Origin: Dictyophora rubrovolvata
Taxonomy: Eukaryota; Basidiomycota; Agaricomycetes; Phallales; Phallaceae
NCBI GenBank assembly: GCA_029959195.1
Contig: CP114117.1
Location: forward strand, 3,038,001 to 3,102,000
DNA length: 64,000 bases
Reading direction: 5' to 3'
Within the stretch, counting starts at the first letter, position 1. Each line of letters begins with the position of its first letter. Positions 1 through 11,289 of this stretch are shown piece after piece. Position numbers and translations under genes: made by a program. The notes beneath the pieces were generated by a model that was not told the DNA's origin, did not search any database, and saw only the letters and a program-made list of their open reading frames with translations.

Positions 1-1247
1 CCATGAACGCCATGAAAGCTGGGATAGGCATTCGGATCAATACCGCCCGTGGAAAGGGAAGATGTTGTGGGGCTAGGCAAAGGGGAGTCACCGTCGCGAG
101 ACTGACCACCCTTTACTCCCTCTCCGCTGGTAGAATTGTCCCCGGTGTGTGAACGTGCTCTTCGTTGAGATTTAGACGAATTGTCACCATAAGGTTCATA
201 TCGCTTTGTTGCAAGGCGCTTGTTCGGATTGGAGGAACTGCTCTCTCTGGATAGCCCATTCCCTCCTACCTTGGGAGATTCGGGATCATCTGCTTCGCCT
301 CTGGGCACGTACCGTATGAGTATCACATGACAATACAGAGAGAGAGCAAATCAAGACCGAAAGATTACCTGTAGCGAGGAATGCCTTCGGCGTCATATTC
401 GACACGGGGCGGGACACGGAAATGAGTTTTCTCCAAATAATCGGGACTAATTTCGAGCGCTGCCAGCTCGGGAAGGGAGGATGGAGTTCTTAAACGACCC
501 ATGCTAATGTCTTCGGCTTTGTAGTAAGAAATAAGATGCTGAGAAACGCCCCCAATTGAGAGAGAAAACGTCTAAAGGGTATTGACCGAGTTAAGACAAA
601 GCCGTAAAAGGGTACCGCATGGAAGAATCTAACCTTCTTCATCATTCCCTGAGACTTGAACTTCTTACTATTGGTCAAACTGCCATATAAAGATCGTTCG
701 CGGTTTCGATCTACGTCGGCGGCTTCCGTGCTCTTCGGACGGGACAGCGTGGAGGATTCATTCCGGAGGGCTGAGCCACCTTCATTAACGAGAATAGAAG
801 GCACATGGCTTGTTGGAGCTTGAGACCGTTGGGATCCACGCAAATTAGTCTTCTTATCAGTTTCTCGGTAAATCTAGAACAAACAGAAACATATGGATAC
901 ATAAATAAGCCAAGTCTTAAGTTTCGATACAGCACGCCAAAGATGCGTTCGGGTGTACAAACCAGGAAGTTTCCCAATATGCGACTGGGGCTCCAATAAA
1001 AACCATCGGTCCAACGTTTGATACCGCTTTCATCTTCGTCGAAAACGAAAACGGACCCGGAACTAATCATTTTTCGCTCTGAATCTACCAAGCGTCGAGT
1101 GACTCTTGGGATTATGCCACGGCGCGCCGCCTCGAGGATTAAGAGTGCGTCGCCAGTCGTCTCGATCCACCCAGTCCATGGCGGCTCAGGACAGGACGTC
1201 GCACCCTCGCCTTGGATGGAGGGGGAAGGCGATGGTGTTTGATCCAT
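1..1247 (-). CDS. Gti1/Pac2 (WOPR-domain) transcription factor, 3'-truncated by window edge
   Basis: WOPR proteins are fungal DNA-binding regulators of morphological switching (S. pombe Gti1/Pac2, Candida Wor1, Histoplasma Ryp1). The first exon (963-1247) starts MDQTPSPSPS and carries the hallmark TGDALLILEAARRGIIPRV and KRWTDGFYWSPSRILGNFL. The second exon (634-873) continues directly with IYRE. The third (369-571) contains the second WOPR box around QHLISYYKAED, followed by MGRLRTPSSLPELAALEIS. The fourth starts at 300 with GEADDPESP and is a polar Ser/Asn-rich tail that runs off the window. Introns lie at about 874-962, 572-633 and 301-368; reading across them restores the family sequence without a frame break. 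The start was chosen because it is the first in-frame ATG and the domain begins about 25 residues later. No C-terminal stop is visible. Confidence 0.9.
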
Positions 1248-2149
1248 TTATACAATGGTACTGCCACATATCAACGTAAGATAACGACGAAATAAAAATT
1301 TAAAAAATTTAAAAAATAAAATAAAATTATATACCAAAAAAATATAAGAAAACAAGCTATACAGCAGGGTCAAAGCAAGTCGCTACATGATGGTAGGGTT
1401 CGCAAAAAGATTAGGTTCAGCAAAAAAACCAACAAGGTTAAACTTTACGACTCACGGAAGAGGAGGTTGAAAACGGGGTTCGTTATCAGAGGACTCTGTT
1501 GTTGCGGACCTCCAAATTAAAGCTCAGAACATCCGACGACAGCATTCCATGATATTCCGGCCAATTACATGGTTTGTTTTTTGATTTTCGCTTGAACGTA
1601 CGGAAACAACCGCGTCAGTTGGGTCGACGTTTTTACAAATACACTATTTATTCTTGTGGCATTTAAAATCTCGAGTCTTGAGCTTGATTCATTGCCGGGC
1701 ATCCGCATAACCTTATTTTATTTTTTGGTTTTTATAACCTTATTACTATTAAACGGCCAAGCGCTTGGTTGTTCTTTTTTTCAACACGTGTGACATTCTC
1801 GGGATTACAAACTGTAAACAGAGGCCGCGGTGAGCAGGCTACCTGTAAAGAAAACTAATGGATAAGTGTACGCATGCGATGCTTCGCATCTTAATCATAA
1901 AGCATGGAGTCCTGATAGTGGCGCTTCTGTCAATAACTTGAAAAACGAAATTAAATTCATTGAATTCTAATTCCACCAGACAGCTCGAGAGCGAATCGAG
2001 ATGATGAAAAAATAATTGGGTGGCCATAGTGGTCATAAACTGCCTCGCCAGTTCAAGGTCAAGCAGATTAAAACTACGCGGTTATTTATTTGACTCGGAG
2101 TAGGTGTTCTCGAAATGTTTCGTCAAAGGGAGGGTAAGCGAAAAAATAT
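1248..2149. other. Intergenic DNA, no gene recognised
   Basis: An A/T-rich stretch near 1290-1360 lies just upstream of the WOPR gene and is the likely place for its promoter. Short ORFs here show no family signal and no consistent splicing. Confidence 0.5.
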
Positions 2150-2232
2150 TCCGTGACGGGGAATCGAACCCCGAGCTGCTGTGCACACGCGCGGCTGAAA
2201 GACAGCGATGTTAGCCATTACACCATCACGGA
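2150..2232 (-). tRNA. tRNA-Glu (anticodon UUC) with a 12-nt intron
   Basis: On the minus strand the 7-bp acceptor stem pairs TCCGTGA with TCACGGA, the T arm is CGGGG-TTCGATT-CCCCG, and a D-arm with TGGTGTAATGGC is present. The anticodon stem GCTGT/ACAGC closes a loop reading CTTTCA-C, giving anticodon TTC. Between A37 and C38, the canonical tRNA intron site, sits a 12-nt G/C-rich intron. Without it the tRNA body is 71 nt. CCA is not encoded, as expected for a eukaryote. Confidence 0.93.
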
Positions 2233-2377
2233 CCCACTCAATGACTCGCAGTATGCATACAATTGAAACAATAGATTTTTTGCTACATATTCCCAGTAGT
2301 TGAACCCAGGCCAGCGGATACAATGAATTTTACAAAAATCCTACAATCATGGAAGTTGTGTATATCACACATTTACA

Positions 2378-5166
2378 TTACCATCTGCGCTCAAATCTGT
2401 CACTTTCCGCATACTTATCTCGCTCTCGCTCCCGCCCCCAGTCTCTTTCCGTCCCCCTCGCCTTCTCTCTGTCTCGTTCCCTATCTCTTTCTCCCCCCAG
2501 GTCCCTTTCTCGTTCTCTGTCTCTGTCTCTGTCTCTGTCTCTGTCTCTGTCCCTGTCCCTGTCCCTGTCCCTGTCTCTTTCTCTTTCTCGCTCTCTTTCT
2601 CGTCTCCGGTCCCATTCTCTGTCCCGTTCTCTGTCTCGACTATAATCCCCATCTCTATCCCAATTTCGTCCTCTGCTATAGGAATCCCTATAATCAGATC
2701 GACTCCTATCACCTTTATCCCATTGTTCATCCGATTTTGAATAGCTAACGCTCCGACCCGGACTCTCTTTTACAGGAGAAGCTTGCTTGGAATTACCAAG
2801 CCTACTAGTAGAAGCCTGGTTGAATGTGTAAGTGAACTTTTTTTCAAATTAATTTGCGTATGTTTTTTCACGTGCATGAACTGTCCCGTCGGCGGAATAA
2901 TTATAAGGGTGTTGGGGTGAAGCGTTATTGACAGATGGGGAGCTGCGAGCGGTAGTAGAAGCGGTTGCGTCCTTTTGTATCGTTAAAATACGATTCTCCA
3001 GGTCAGTGTGAACGGTTACTGAAGGCCTAGGGGCTTGTATAAAAGCTGGGTCTAGTAAATTCTGCACTCCACTGCCAGTGGCAACACTAGTGTTGGCATA
3101 TCTGTCAGCTGACTCAAGTTTCGCAGCAGTAATTTTTGCCAAAGCGTTGTCCACTACGGCATGTGTTTGTACTACCGAAGAATTTCTCAGCGCCTAGGGA
3201 GGAATCTCGTAAGTTAAAGGGAGATGAAAGTGCAAACTACCTTGGCGTACTCTGGGGGCAGTGGGCGGCTTAGGACTAGGTTGTCTTTTACTAGCCTCGG
3301 GCAGTATAGTATGATCCTTGTCATTGTCCGAATCCACGTCCATATCCATAACACCCGACTGTCCTCGCGAGACACTGCCACTTGCAGCAGCAGCAGCAGC
3401 CAACGATCCAGATGCATCTTGACTAAAGATAGTAAGGGGAATTCGACAAATAGTGTCAGAGATAGTTTTGAAAACTTTCGAGTTAGTTCGGATGTCTGCA
3501 TGTTGCTTTCTGGCCTCGCTTCGCAAAGCGTGAATAGCTCTGGATAAATCAGCGAGGGAAAATCGCTCCATGAAAATTGCGACTAGGACAGCGATCGTGA
3601 CAAATTCTATAGGCGCAACCCGAGCAGGCTGTTCAAGAGGTACTTTCAATTCCTTGTCCTTTGCAATGTCGCGGAAAATTCGAAAGGTCTTTATAATCTT
3701 CTCTCGCAACAGAGGGTCAGGCCCATCAATTTTATCCACCCACTTACTGAGTTTCAAGGAAGTGGCTTGCACTAAATTCGGAAGATGTGCGATAGAAAAT
3801 AATGCTTGGCACATGTTCTGAAGGCCCCGCGAACGAGCAAGGTCTAGTTTGATAGTGACGGAAAGCCCATCGTTTGGAGTGACATATTCGTCGATCAGTT
3901 GCTGGGCAAGATCGCGCCAAGGACCGGTACCAACCCGAAGTTGCTCTGATGTGAGACGTAAGGAAGAAGACAAGAATAACTAAGATATGTCTACGAACCA
4001 GCCGACGTTAACGCGACACCCAGTTGTACCCTCTGAAAATTAAAAATTAAGTATTAAGACATTATTCGATAATTAGGCACCAAAACAAACCCGGAATACT
4101 TCACGTTCCAAATGCGGTGGCAGCTCGTCATATTCAAAACAAACTATTTGCTTATTTTGGAACATATTTTTAGAGCTTGGTGGAAGGATAGTCCGTTTAG
4201 AATCTTTATCATTTTCCATAAACCATAATTTTTCGTTGGTGGACCTGTGTAACGTATTAGAGCAATTATAACACGACAAATAGGGAAGGTGGCTTTCTGG
4301 TCACGATCTAAGAGCAGGATGATGACAGAGAATTAATAAGAGCCTGAGATTCATCTTGTTTAACATTCACTCACGAGGGATCTGGAATATAGTATTAAGC
4401 TATGTAATGCAATGAATTAATAAGTTAAATAATTACCTCTCCCAAGAAAAATCTTCGAAAGTCACGGATTTCAATATTGAGCAAAAAAAACAGGGACTTG
4501 GGATCGCATACCTTTTGATACTCGTGAGTCGTTGTTTACCATCTATATATTTCCAGGTTATTTTCTTGCGAAAATAAGAAGTTGTGATATCTCTCACCGA
4601 TACACACACGCCTATTTGATGTAATGATTCATCGCACTATGCTTTAAAATGCAGGATAAACTTAAACTCACCGCTCGTTTCCGTCGTCTTCGCGTAACGC
4701 TACATATACAAGGGCTATCGTGAATACGTCCGTCGTAGAGATATATCATGAACACGACGAACAAAATATGATAGGTGGAATATAAAAATTCCGGAAAATA
4801 GAGTCTATGAGTCCAATTTGTTTTGCGTCAGTCCAAACGGTTCCTAAAGCGATCCAGTTGGCATCATCTCAGACAATGTGTTGCGTGCGGTGTTACATAG
4901 CAAATACCTCTTTGATAGTCTGGATCCAACTCGATGTCTCCTTGCTTAATTTGATCTGAATACCCCATGAGTCGAAATACATGCGCTCCATTAGAGGAAT
5001 TTTATATACCGAACAAAGCTCTGGTGGTGTATTGGGTTGTTCGACCCGCTTTCAAAGAGTTCCGTACCTTGTAGACTTTTTGATCCCTTTCGGTCATTTT
5101 TGTGGTCTTGATATTTCCCGATAATGGTTCTTCATCTGAGGTGGTGTTCTCAGAGTCTGTAAGCAT
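2378..5166 (-). CDS. DUF262 domain protein with Arg/Asp-Glu repeat tail
   Basis: The N-terminal half matches the fungal DUF262 family, which belongs to the ParB/Srx-like nuclease superfamily also used by GmrSD-type bacterial restriction proteins. Small exons spell the family landmarks in order: RTTQYTTRALF (exon ending 5010), DQIKQGDIELDPDYQR (4908-4955), TVWTDAKQIGLIDSIF plus RNFYIPPIIF (4763-4843), REDDGNER (4672-4699), IDGKQRLTSIKR (4512-4564), NKQIVCFEYDELPP (ends about 4091), RVQLGVALTSA (3999-4032), then a helical C-terminal part from 3945 to about 3241. The next exon (from 3193) is polar. The last (about 2800-2378) holds long RD/RE dipeptide runs ending RFERRW and a stop. The segment around 4300-4440 between the KQRL motif and the KLWFMEND exon is poorly resolved and may use very small exons. 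Start taken at MLTDSENTT; an upstream start is possible. Its role in fungi is not established. Confidence 0.8.
2511..2595 (-). repeat. Simple repeat coding Arg-Asp / Arg-Glu dipeptides
   Basis: The plus strand reads a (CTCTGT)n/(CCCTGT)n tract. On the minus strand, in the frame of the DUF262 gene, it encodes alternating RD and RE. Charged tails of this kind are common in nuclear RNA-associated proteins. Confidence 0.8.
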
Positions 5167-7072
5167 GAGATTCTGTTCAAGGAACAGCTTGAATAAAAAC
5201 TGCTGAAATATCAATGAAAATAGTTTTAAGGTGGCTTTTGAGACCACGTGCGAGACACATAGGCGCCCTCAGACCACCAGATGATCATTCTTGTCTCGGA
5301 TTTGTCTCGGATTGTCTCAGATTGCTCTGCTGCGCAAAGTAGATGATGCAAGCATTTACTTGCAATCTACAGTAACAGAATAGCTAACAGGCAAACCACC
5401 GATTCTCATCGATCTCATCTACTTCGGAGTTGTATTCTTCTCAGAGTCAGTAGTTCTGCCTTTCATAAACCAAGCTTGCATCATCGCCGAACGATATCGA
5501 TATCTAGACATTTTATTAACCCAGCAATGATCTCGATTATAATTTTCTGACGAATGATATTAATCACACCTGGTTCAAATATGGAGCAGACGCGGCGTGG
5601 CACTCGAGTTGTCCAAGCTACTTGAAAGCCGTTTCTCAGTTCACGCCTCTAGGCCGTTTCGAGGCCGTTTCCCTGTCTGTTTCACCCATCGGTCATTCTC
5701 GGTCAGGGATGTACTTTTGAGGAGAATTTCTAGAAATTTATATAAATTTTTTTGAGCAACTGTACTCTCCTGAATGCACAGGTGAAACGACGTATGAAAC
5801 GGACGGAGTGTTCAGAATTAAAACGGGATAAGTGGTAATTCCTGAGGTATTCCCGACATCTCGAAACGGACAGCGAAACGGACAGCGAAGCAGTCTTGAA
5901 ACGGCCTAGTAACTCTGACACTCCCCATAATATAATATTGGTACCAAGAATTAAACGTCTATCCTCAATTTCATCTACGATGATCAAATGCTTCATGGTC
6001 ACAAGATAGCCCGAGTCGGTCTGAAAGAGCTGTGGGAATGGAATAGTAGGAAGCCAGAGGGTTGGCACAATTGATATAGTTGATTGGCACGAAATCATTG
6101 TCAAAGACAAAGCATGATTGCCTCGCCGCGTGATTATCGAATATACGGGAACGAAATACGCTGCAGTTAGAGTATAGAATGAAGCCCGACCTTCGCTAAT
6201 GCATATAGCAACGGACTCTAGTCGATGCAAGCGAATATAACCTGTAACAAAACATGCGTGTTTTACAAACAAAGGATCAAAGGACAACGGCACGATTATT
6301 GCCTATCATTGTGTTTAGAGCTCCGATTCTTCGGAGTTCTTCGGAGTTCTTGGCGGAAGTTGCCGAATCAAACTCGCATGGGCAACTCTTTTCGTGCGAC
6401 CTGTTGGACCCAGAAGTGATTTTTGGAATTCAGATTAAAGGTATCGTCTTCTCCAGATATCATAAACCAAACCCTGAGACAGAAATACAGGCACGTAATC
6501 ATCAAGAGGGTCGGAGAAATGCATGTTGCGGATACTTCAAACAGCAGCCTCCTTCTATTGGCAATGATGATGTCAGAGACGCATAACCCGGGGCCACTGT
6601 CCACATGCGACATCCTTCTCAAGCCTGAACTGGCTGAGCATATGCCGCTCTGATTGACTCTATCAACAACTCTAAAGTCTTCAGTTTATTGATGTATCCG
6701 ATCCACCCGCACTGCCCTCACCTCTCGCCAAGCCCACAACCAGAAAGCATCATTTGTCCAAGTACATACCGGCGGCCGCAATTAAAACGACCTGCCGCAG
6801 AACCGTCGGTCAGAGCTCTCAGCCAGATTTAATTGGACAGCATCTGGCGCCCCACTGATTCGCATCGTCATAATCCGAACTCGCAATTAACAATCGGCAA
6901 TCGCAGCCAGCACATTCAATAAACCCATTCTATTAAGTTTCACGTGAACGAACAAAAACACCCCGCTACCCCTCATAGCCTTAGAATTCTCACCCCATCG
7001 CCTCCACCTTCCTAATTATATTCTCAGTCGCCGGTTTGCATAGGACAGAAAAGTCCTTACTACGTACACCCC
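5167..7072. other. Intergenic DNA upstream of the permease, no convincing gene
   Basis: A 187-residue open frame on the minus strand (5730-6293) has no recognisable domain and overlaps low-grade repeats, for example GAAACGGACAGC repeated at about 5868-5890. A short TGTCTCGGAT-type repeat lies at 5290-5320. The last 300 bp before 7073 are C/T-rich, like a fungal promoter. Confidence 0.4.
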
Positions 7073-9891
7073 ATGTCCCACCTCTCGCGACCGCATCGTA
7101 CATCAACAGGCTCTTCCGAGAGTACAACTTCCGCTTCCAACGAGAAACCTTACCAAACGACTGCCACCCCAGCCATATCCTCCGCTACTACCAACGAGAA
7201 AAATAACCCAACCTCCTCAAACAACATCAATGAAAAAGGTGGAACCCCAGGTGCAGCCAAAGCATCTGCGATCGAAGCCGACGCGAGCTATGACGAGGCT
7301 CAATATGGTCATCTGCATAGACAGTTGAAGAATCGTCATATCCAGATGATTTCCATCGGTCCGTCTTTGTGTTGTCGTCCGCTTCCGGTTATCATCGCTA
7401 ACCCTTTTTTGACATTTCTTCAGGTGGTGTTATCGGAACAGGTCCATATATTTTATCCTTTCTCCTCCTTTCTCCTCCTTTCTCACTTTAAAACCTATGC
7501 AGGTCTCTTTCTCGGCACATCAACTTCACTCGCGAACGGAGGTCCGGTAGGACTCTTTTTGGGATATACAATCATGTCATCTGTCTGCATTGGGGGTGCG
7601 TCCATTCAAATCTGGTCTCGTCATCACAGAATAGCATTTATCTACATACATTAGTAATGTTATCCCTCGGCGAACTAGTAACATACCTGTACGTCCACTC
7701 GTGAATTTTGAGCCCAGAAAAGGACATTGCGTTAATACATTTCAATACATTTCAAATAGTCCTATCGCAGGTGGACACATAACTTTATCAGGTCGCTTTG
7801 TAGACCCCGCCCTGGCTTTTGCAATGGGATGGAATTATTGGTACTCTTGGGTTATCGCTTTACCTGGTCAGTTCAATACCATTGTTGTCAAATTTGCAAC
7901 ATTTTGCGCAGTAAATGTGTCGGTTACTGACGATTACTCCTTTCCTTTGTAGCCGAATTATCAGCCGCAGCCGTGTTGGTAAACTGTATGTCCACCAATT
8001 TAATATCATACTTCTCAATTTTCACACATCAATTAGATTGGAACAAGTCCATAAACGTATGTTCTTTTCTTCGAAGGTCTTGACCGTAACTGAGATTCGG
8101 ACATACGGACAGAACGCCGTTTGGATTACCATCTTCTTCGCGGTCGTTTTATCTATCAATTTCCTTGGTACCCGGGCATTTGGAGAATGTGAATTCTGGT
8201 TCGGTGGGTTCTCATCATATAATACGTATGTATATTCTGTTCTAAAAGTAACCTTTTTTTTTTTTTGGCAGCCTCAATAAAGGTCCTAACCATCGTCGGA
8301 CTTATCATACTGGGTGTTGTCATCGATCTAGGAGGCAGTCCGAGTCATCACAGATTAGGATTCCAATTTTGGGTAAGGCGAAGACTAGACATACTTTACC
8401 ACATGTTCGGTACTAACTACCACTGCTCAGAGAAATCCAGGACCATTCGTCGATTTCGACAATGTTAAAGGTGCAAAAGGTCATTTCCTAGGATTCTGGT
8501 CCGTTCTCATACAAGCCGCCTACGCTTTTGTAAAGTTTCCCTCGTTATTATCTGAAGGAAAATGACGCATATACTCAATAATTTATCTAGATCGGAACAG
8601 AAATTATAGGAATGACAGCTGCAGAAACACAAAACCCACGCAAAAATATTCCACGCGCTATTAAAGGAGTATACGTTCGAATCTGTGTCTTCTATATTTT
8701 GGGAGTATTTGTACGTTCCGAACCTTTTATTTTCCTACCGTTTTCACAATTATTCAAGGTTTTGGGTCTCATCTGTCCCAGCAATGACAGCCGCCTCACC
8801 AGTGGCACTAATACAGCTGCATCATCCGCATGGGTTATTGCTATTCAAATCGCGGGAATCAAAACATTACCTAGTATTATCAACGTTTGTTTATTAAGTA
8901 TGTAAATCCCAGCTTTATCCCTTATTTCGACCTTCCATTTTTTTTAGCTTCTGCATGGTCTGCTGGATCGTCTGATTTTTATACCGCTTCCCGCGCTCTT
9001 TATGGTCTTGCGACACTAGGACAGGCTCCTAAAATATTCAGAAAGGTAGATTCGTGTCATGTCACTGGATGCCATTGCTCAATTTTTTTTTCCGAAAGAC
9101 AAATAGATTCGGGACACCTTATGTATCTTTACTCGGCTGTGCACTCGTATGACCCCCTTTCCCTCATAATTTATCCGAGTCTTCCTCACATCTTTCCCAT
9201 ATTCTCCCCTCTTTAGCTCGGTCTTCTAGCATATATGGGCTCTTCATCTGGCTCTTCCAGAGTATTTGGATGGTTTTCAAATATGAGTGCCGTCACGGGT
9301 ATGATAAACTGGTTGGGAATATGTATTACGTCACTTCGCTTCAGAAAAGGGTTAAAGGTAATATTTCAATAAATACTCCCCTACCCATTCATTCATTGCG
9401 CTTCTTTCTTTTTTTTATGTAGGCACATGGAATAGACCCCTCCAGTTTACCCTTTTCTAGCAGATTACAGCCATACGTTGCCTGGTGGTCTTTATGGTGA
9501 GCATATATTCCATCCCTTGTTTGAATACCCACCCGATCAATGAATTAATTCCGTTTGGCAGTTGGGTTATTCTGATTATAATTTTCGCCGATTGGTCCGT
9601 GTTTCTCAAAGGAAAGTGGGATCACGCAGCTTTTATATCCACCTATTTCCCAGTTCCTTTCTTTATAGTGTACGTGTAAAATTATTTCCAAACTTTCTCA
9701 GAAAGGAAGAAAATACTAAATATGTATGTTACTTTTAGCCTTTATTTCGGGTACAAGTACTACTATAAGACTCAGATATTGAAACGTGAGTCCTGCATCT
9801 AAAATTTACGCCGTACCAAGGTTAACTTGAATCTCTTTTATCAGCCTCGGAGATGGACTTTGTTACATCCGTTGATGATCCTACTATTTAA
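7073..9891 (+). CDS. Amino acid permease (yeast amino acid transporter family)
   Basis: A plasma-membrane amino acid/proton symporter of the AAP (TC 2.A.3.10) type. The cytosolic N-terminus is Ser/Thr/Asn-rich (about 85 residues). It is followed by the family signature RHIQMISIGGVIGTGLFLG, then GELVTYLPIAGG, AFAMGWNYWYSW, IGTEIIGMTAAE, a TSAWSAGSSDFYTASRALYGLA block and a final membrane pair before the tail KPSEMDFVTSVDDPTI. I read 19 exons: 7073-7358, 7424-7441, 7503-7595, 7655-7688, 7760-7866, 7953-7985, 8037-8056, 8113-8203, 8272-8372, 8431-8529, 8591-8710, 8759-8897, 8948-9045, 9099-9146, 9217-9357, 9423-9496, 9562-9669, 9739-9785, 9845-9891. Two exons are only 18 and 20 nt. The frame is continuous through all of them and about 12 hydrophobic segments are present, so the gene looks intact. 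Substrate cannot be told from sequence. Confidence 0.93.
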
Positions 9892-10114
9892 ATATTTGTT
9901 GATGGTCGATGATTGACCAGGCGTATGCTATATTAGGTTGGAAAATTAGTATTTTATCATTGGCATATTGTTGGAAATTGGAGGTTTGACTACTTGGTTT
10001 TATGTATATCGAAGCCGAATGCAAATGTATCACGAGGTTCGCCTACTATCACTGACGTCTGCTCGTGAATTACTTTTATTTCTATCCAGTAGTAATACAT
10101 ACATCTATGAACCT

Positions 10115-11289
10115 TCAACTGAAGCAACTCAACCACCTGTCGCTCTTTCCCTCTAAAGCATTCACAATCTCTCTCGCAACAATACGTTGTGACTGTTCTG
10201 AGGGATGTAACTCGTCGAACCTGCCACAATACGAAGTCGACGACATCAGTACTCAGTACCCGCACAACTCAATGAGCTCCGAGAGAGAACTTACCAAACG
10301 AAACTATCTGCTGCAGTTCCATTGTTGATCGTACAATCCGCGACACCGTTTGTAGGTTCGTTAAGTTGAAAAACGCACGAATTCCAACATCCGGTTGTAT
10401 TGAAGGGAACGGTACCATTGAGATAGTGAGATGGGTTATCAAGTATGTCAGTGAAAAGGCCGTGAGAATCGAATAAACCTATGTATGGTAGGAAGAAAAA
10501 AGAATATTATTTCTGCTAGTTTAGAACTCGATGGAGGGGAGCTTACAAACGTGCGCGTCTTTCAGTGTCGGAGCGAGATTGGCAAGCATGAGTTTGGTGA
10601 GCTCGTTACCAGCCGCGACGTATTCTTTCATAATGATGTTCCATTCTGTCGTGTTACGTTGTTCGGTCCAATACTTGTTGGGATAAGAGTCGGCGGAGTA
10701 AAGTACTACGCGGTCGAGTGGGACCATCTGACAGTGAAACAAGGTATTATATAACCAACTTGAAGGGAAATCATAAAAAAGAACGTTGACGTTGAGCCCT
10801 TACGTTTTGGAAGAAAAAGTTCCGTGCACCAAGATTATACATGGTCTGGACCCATCCGACAGCACATGTGGTGGTATTGACAAGACTAACGCCCGGAACA
10901 GCTTGACCCGTAATAAGCTCTCCAACGCCAACATCATTCGTCCCAATCCAAAGTGTAAACAACGTTTCTTCAGCATTAAAATTCTTTCCATTATTCGTAG
11001 CATTCAAAAACGCGGGGATCTCATCTTGGACGACGGCGGGGAAAGTACGCGGCGTCAGATTTTGATCGCAGGTGGCGCCTGATCGAGCGAAATCGAGGAA
11101 GGAGAGGTGGCCGTAGTCTGCGGCATATATGGGCCAGAGGGTGAAAGAGGCTTGGGTTATGTCGGTGTAGCTGTCGCCGAATGTCATGAGTTTTGTGATC
11201 TTTTGTTTGAATGGGTGGGGCTGGAAGATTGGTTGGAAGGCATGGACGTTTGTAAGGAGAGCGAGGGAAAGTGCGACGAGTCTGAGCAT
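10115..11289 (-). CDS. Secreted GDSL esterase, CE16-type acetylesterase
   Basis: The start MLRLVALSLALLTNVHA is a clear signal peptide, so the product is secreted. The catalytic blocks of the SGNH/GDSL fold follow: FGDSYTD (block I, Ser), SGATCDQN (block II region), IGTNDVG (block III, Asn) and FDELHPSEQS (block V, Asp/His). This set and the length (about 318 residues) fit carbohydrate esterase family 16, which removes acetyl groups from plant cell-wall oligosaccharides. Exons: 10804-11289, 10547-10727, 10295-10478, 10220-10115. The exon joins read NFFFQN-MVPLDRV, AHV-C-LFDSHG and SFVW-FDELHPS without frame loss. N-glycosylation sequons (NGT, NTT) are frequent in the third exon. The gene is convergent with the permease, with only about 220 bp between the two stops. 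Confidence 0.9.

Noticed and set aside
2323-2748. Plus-strand open frames rich in Leu/Cys/Pro or Ser/Leu over the (CTCTGT)n tract
   Set aside because: They are shadows of the simple repeat; the minus strand continues the DUF262 gene in frame with RD/RE dipeptides.
5730-6293. 187-residue minus-strand open frame
   Set aside because: No domain, no neighbouring exons, and includes a short DNA repeat; composition looks random.
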